64,000 bases of DNA. Origin: Pantoea phytobeneficialis. Its GTDB lineage: Bacteria > Pseudomonadota > Gammaproteobacteria > Enterobacterales > Enterobacteriaceae. Location of the stretch: NCBI RefSeq assembly GCF_009728735.1, contig NZ_CP024636.1:1830894-1894893 (forward strand), in the 5' to 3' direction. The notes under the pieces are model-generated. The model did no database searches. It was given only the letters and a program-made list of their open reading frames with translations, and was not told where the DNA came from. Shown here in pieces: positions 61,285 through 64,000 of the stretch; within the stretch, counting starts at the first letter, position 1, and the number at the start of each line of letters is the position of its first letter. The translations under genes were made by a program, and so were the position numbers.

Positions 61285-62778
61285 ATGTCACGACACAGCG
61301 AAACATCTGACGATGTACAAATGTGGGAAGGCAAGCTCAACTACAAAGAGGGCTTCTTTACCCAACTGCAAACCGAAGAATTTGCTCATGGCCTCAATGA
61401 GGACGTGGTACGGGCAATTTCGGCTAAGCGTAACGAGCCAGAGTGGATGCTGGAGTTTCGTCTAAAAGCCTTTCGTGCCTGGCTGGAAATGGAAGAGCCG
61501 CACTGGTTGAAAGCGCATTATGAGAAACTCGACTACCAGGATTACAGCTATTACTCCGCGCCCTCCTGTGGCAACTGCGATGACACCTGTGCTTCTGAGC
61601 CAGGTGCGACTCAGGCTTCCGGCAGCGCCCCTGCCAGTGAGTATCTGACGCAGGAAGTGGAAAATGCCTTTAACCAGTTGGGTGTACCGGTACGTGAAGG
61701 TAAAGAAGTGGCGGTTGATGCGATTTTCGACTCCGTTTCGGTTGCTACCACCTATCGTGGCAAACTGGCGGAACAGGGCATCATTTTCTGCTCCTTCGGT
61801 GAAGCGATTCAGGAACACCCTGAGCTGGTGAAAAAGTATCTTGGTACCGTGGTTCCGGCCAACGATAACTTCTTTGCAGCGCTGAACTCTGCGGTAGCGT
61901 CGGACGGCACTTTCGTCTACATCCCTAAAGGCGTGCGCTGTCCGATGGAGCTGTCGACCTATTTCCGCATCAACGCGGCAAAAACCGGGCAGTTTGAACG
62001 TACCATTCTGGTGGCGGATGAAGACAGCTACGTGAGCTACATCGAAGGCTGTTCTGCACCCGTGCGTGATACCTATCAGCTGCATGCGGCGGTGGTGGAA
62101 GTGATTATCCACAAGAACGCCGAAGTAAAATATTCCACAGTGCAGAACTGGTTCCCGGGCGGAGAAGGTGAGGGCGGTATCCTCAACTTCGTCACCAAAC
62201 GCGCCCTGTGTGAAGGCGACCACAGCAAAATGTCGTGGACGCAGTCAGAAACCGGTTCAGCCATCACCTGGAAATACCCGAGCTGCATTCTGCGCGGTGA
62301 TTACTCCATCGGTGAGTTTTACTCCGTGGCGCTGACCAGTGGTCATCAGCAGGCCGATACCGGCACCAAGATGATCCACATCGGTAAGAACACCAAATCG
62401 ACCATTATTTCGAAAGGCATCTCGGCCGGTAAGAGCCAGAATACCTATCGCGGTCTGGTGAAAATCATGCCGACCGCCACTAACGCGCGTAACTTTACCC
62501 AGTGTGATTCGATGCTGATTGGCCCGGATTGCGGTGCGCATACCTTCCCGTATGTGGAAGCGCGTAACAATACCGCGCAGCTGGAGCATGAAGCCACGAC
62601 ATCGCGTATCGGTGAAGATCAGATGTTCTACTGTCTGCAACGTGGCATCAGTGAAGAAGATGCGATCTCGATGATCGTTAACGGCTTCTGTAAAGATGTT
62701 TTCTCCGAGCTGCCACTGGAATTCGCCGTGGAAGCGCAAAAATTGTTAGCAATCAGCCTTGAGCACAGCGTGGGCTGA
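61285..62778 (+). CDS. sufB: Fe-S cluster assembly scaffold SufB
   Basis: A 497-residue scaffold subunit of SufBC2D, where new clusters form. It has a Cys cluster near residues 93-97 ([13 protein letters not shown]), the beta-helix core ([21 protein letters not shown], read in parts), and the C-terminal [20 protein letters not shown] helical SufC-binding part with the conserved Cys. Length equals the family norm. It ends 35 bases before sufC. Confidence 0.97.
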   Translation: MSRHSETSDDVQMWEGKLNYKEGFFTQLQTEEFAHGLNEDVVRAISAKRNEPEWMLEFRLKAFRAWLEMEEPHWLKAHYEKLDYQDYSYYSAPSCGNCDDTCASEPGATQASGSAPASEYLTQEVENAFNQLGVPVREGKEVAVDAIFDSVSVATTYRGKLAEQGIIFCSFGEAIQEHPELVKKYLGTVVPANDNFFAALNSAVASDGTFVYIPKGVRCPMELSTYFRINAAKTGQFERTILVADEDSYVSYIEGCSAPVRDTYQLHAAVVEVIIHKNAEVKYSTVQNWFPGGEGEGGILNFVTKRALCEGDHSKMSWTQSETGSAITWKYPSCILRGDYSIGEFYSVALTSGHQQADTGTKMIHIGKNTKSTIISKGISAGKSQNTYRGLVKIMPTATNARNFTQCDSMLIGPDCGAHTFPYVEARNNTAQLEHEATTSRIGEDQMFYCLQRGISEEDAISMIVNGFCKDVFSELPLEFAVEAQKLLAISLEHSVG

Positions 62779-62813
62779 TGGCCCGTTGCCGGAAGCAATG
62801 TGAAGGAAAGAGT

Positions 62814-63560
62814 ATGTTAAGCATCAAAGATTTACAGGTTAGTGTTGAAGACAAAGAAATTTTGCGCGGCCTGAACCTCGAAGTGAAGCCGGGTGAAGTG
62901 CACGCCATTATGGGACCGAACGGTTCCGGTAAAAGTACCCTGTCTGCAACCCTGGCTGGCCGTGAAGATTATGAAATCACCGGCGGTTCCGTAACTTTCA
63001 AAGGCAAAGATCTGCTGGAGCTGGAGCCGGAAGAGCGTGCGGGCGAAGGCATCTTTATGGCGTTCCAGTATCCGGTTGAAATTCCGGGCGTCAGCAACCA
63101 ATTTTTCCTCCAGACCTCTGTGAACGCGGTGCGTAAATACCGTGAGCAGGAAGAACTGGATCGTTTCGATTTCCAGGACTTTATCGAAGATAAAATCCAT
63201 CTGCTGAAGATGCCGGAAGATTTGCTGACCCGTTCAGTTAACGTGGGCTTCTCCGGTGGTGAGAAAAAGCGTAACGATATTCTGCAAATGGCGGCACTGG
63301 AGCCGGATCTGTGCATTCTCGATGAAACCGACTCCGGTCTGGATATCGATGCATTGAAAATTGTGGCAAACGGCGTCAACAGCCTGCGTGACGGCAAGCG
63401 TTCATTCATTATCGTCACCCACTACCAGCGCATCCTCGACTACATCAAGCCTGATCATGTGCACGTTCTGTATCAGGGCAAAATTGTGAAGTCTGGTGAC
63501 TTTACGCTGGTGAAACAGCTGGAGGAGCAAGGCTATGGCTGGCTTACCGACGAAGAGTGA
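62814..63560 (+). CDS. sufC: Fe-S cluster assembly ATPase SufC
   Basis: A 248-residue ABC-type ATPase that drives SufBCD. Walker A is GPNGSGKSTLSATLAG (near 33-48), the signature FSGGEKKRNDILQMA, Walker B LCILDETDSGLDIDAL and the switch His in IIVTHYQR. MLSIKD at 62814 with AAGGAAAG upstream is the homologous start; an earlier in-frame start at 62778 overlaps the sufB stop and lacks a Shine-Dalgarno sequence. It overlaps sufD by 26 bases. Confidence 0.97.
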   Translation: MLSIKDLQVSVEDKEILRGLNLEVKPGEVHAIMGPNGSGKSTLSATLAGREDYEITGGSVTFKGKDLLELEPEERAGEGIFMAFQYPVEIPGVSNQFFLQTSVNAVRKYREQEELDRFDFQDFIEDKIHLLKMPEDLLTRSVNVGFSGGEKKRNDILQMAALEPDLCILDETDSGLDIDALKIVANGVNSLRDGKRSFIIVTHYQRILDYIKPDHVHVLYQGKIVKSGDFTLVKQLEEQGYGWLTDEE

Positions 63561-64000
63561 TAACGCGCTGCAACAGTGGCATCACCTGTTTGAGTCGCGC
63601 GGTGACGTGCGTTCTTTGCAGGCACAGCAGCACTGGCAGCAACTGATGCGTCTCGGCTTGCCGACGCGCAAGCATGAAAACTGGAAATACACCCCGCTGG
63701 AAGGTCTGCTGGGGCAGCAGTTTGTGCTGCCGCAACCGCAGGAAGTGACGGCGGAGCAGGTGGAAGCCCTGGCGCTGCCGATCGAAGCGGTACGTCTGGT
63801 GTATGTGGATGGTCGTTTCCAGGCTTCGCTCAGCAGCCGTGACACTGGCCTGTTTGAGATCCAGCATTCGCAGGCCGCTGAACGTCGTCCGTTGCCGGCC
63901 CCGATTCAGCCGGAAGTGTTCCTGCACCTGACGGAAAGCCTGGCAGAAGAAGCGACCAGCATCCGTCTGGCGCGTGGTAAAGCGGCGGCATTGCCGTTGT
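63535..64000 (+). CDS. sufD: Fe-S cluster assembly protein SufD, N-terminal part (cut by window edge)
   Basis: The first 155 codons of sufD: MAGLPTKSDNALQQWHHLFE, then the conserved TRKHENWKYTPLEGLLGQQ that marks the SufD N-terminal helical domain. It partners SufB in the SufBC2D scaffold. It starts inside sufC. The frame remains open to the last base, so the truncation is due to the window end. Confidence 0.95.
   Translation, partial: MAGLPTKSDNALQQWHHLFESRGDVRSLQAQQHWQQLMRLGLPTRKHENWKYTPLEGLLGQQFVLPQPQEVTAEQVEALALPIEAVRLVYVDGRFQASLSSRDTGLFEIQHSQAAERRPLPAPIQPEVFLHLTESLAEEATSIRLARGKAAALPL

Noticed and set aside
61462..62223. 253-codon frame antisense to sufB
   Set aside because: Shadow of the conserved sufB core.

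Overview
The window is a chromosomal segment of an enterobacterium. It most resembles Pantoea or Erwinia (Erwiniaceae), although the species cannot be fixed from the sequence alone. Protein sequences and much of the gene order from about 22.5 kb onward follow the E. coli 38-39 minute region: ast, spy, cho, nadE, osmE, tcyP, ydjM, yniC/B/A, ydiZ, ydiY, thrS-infC-rpmI-rplT-pheMST-ihfA, btuCED, nlpC, ydiV, selO, aroH, ppsR, ppsA, rprA, ydiK, ydiJ and sufABCD. It differs from E. coli in having kduID next to ydjM, yddG beside cho, a porin and a YchO-like protein upstream of ast, and a sugar/polyol operon directly after cheZ. No tRNA, rRNA, CRISPR array, prophage or insertion sequence was seen. Short GC-rich palindromic (REP-like) repeats sit in several intergenic gaps.

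Region by region. 0-5.2 kb: the end of one chemoreceptor, a Tsr-type serine chemoreceptor with its own FliA (sigma-28) promoter, then cheR-cheB-cheY-cheZ. 5.3-12.5 kb: a DeoR-type regulator diverges from a six-gene operon (SDR dehydrogenase, ribose-type binding protein, DUF2291 lipoprotein, double ATPase, permease, second SDR dehydrogenase). Two matching operator-like palindromes lie in the divergent gap. 12.6-15.2 kb: a YchO-like inverse-autotransporter protein converges on an OmpF-like porin. 15.2-22.2 kb: an AT-rich regulatory gap with NtrC, IHF and sigma-54 sites feeds astCADBE, the arginine succinyltransferase pathway. 22.5-28.7 kb: spy, the SOS nuclease cho, yddG, nadE, a TetR-MFS drug-efflux pair, osmE and a small secreted protein. 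28.9-36.6 kb: tcyP, the LexA-controlled ydjM, the KdgR-box-controlled kduI-kduD, hxpB (yniC), yniB, yniA, ydiZ and ydiY.

36.8-44.1 kb is the translation cluster: thrS, infC (AUU start), rpmI, rplT, the pheM leader peptide with its attenuator, pheS, pheT and ihfA. 44.3-50.2 kb holds a DUF2502 protein, btuC-btuE-btuD (vitamin B12 uptake plus a glutathione peroxidase), nlpC, ydiV (degenerate EAL, anti-FlhDC) and selO. 50.2-55.1 kb holds aroH, ppsR and ppsA, which act around phosphoenolpyruvate. A Cra site precedes ppsA. 55.3-60.1 kb holds the small RNA rprA with an RcsB box, ydiK and ydiJ. 60.1-64 kb holds an unrecognised small gene under a near-perfect Fur box, then sufA-sufB-sufC and the start of sufD (iron-sulfur cluster assembly), which runs off the right edge.

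Several parts connect. Motility is represented by the che genes, a FliA promoter and ydiV. Envelope stress is represented by spy with a BaeR-like box and by rprA with an RcsB box. ihfA is encoded here, and an IHF site lies in the ast promoter region. The least described parts are the polyol operon with its DUF2291 lipoprotein, the Fur-box gene beside suf, and paired palindromes in the ppsR-ppsA gap and near sufA.
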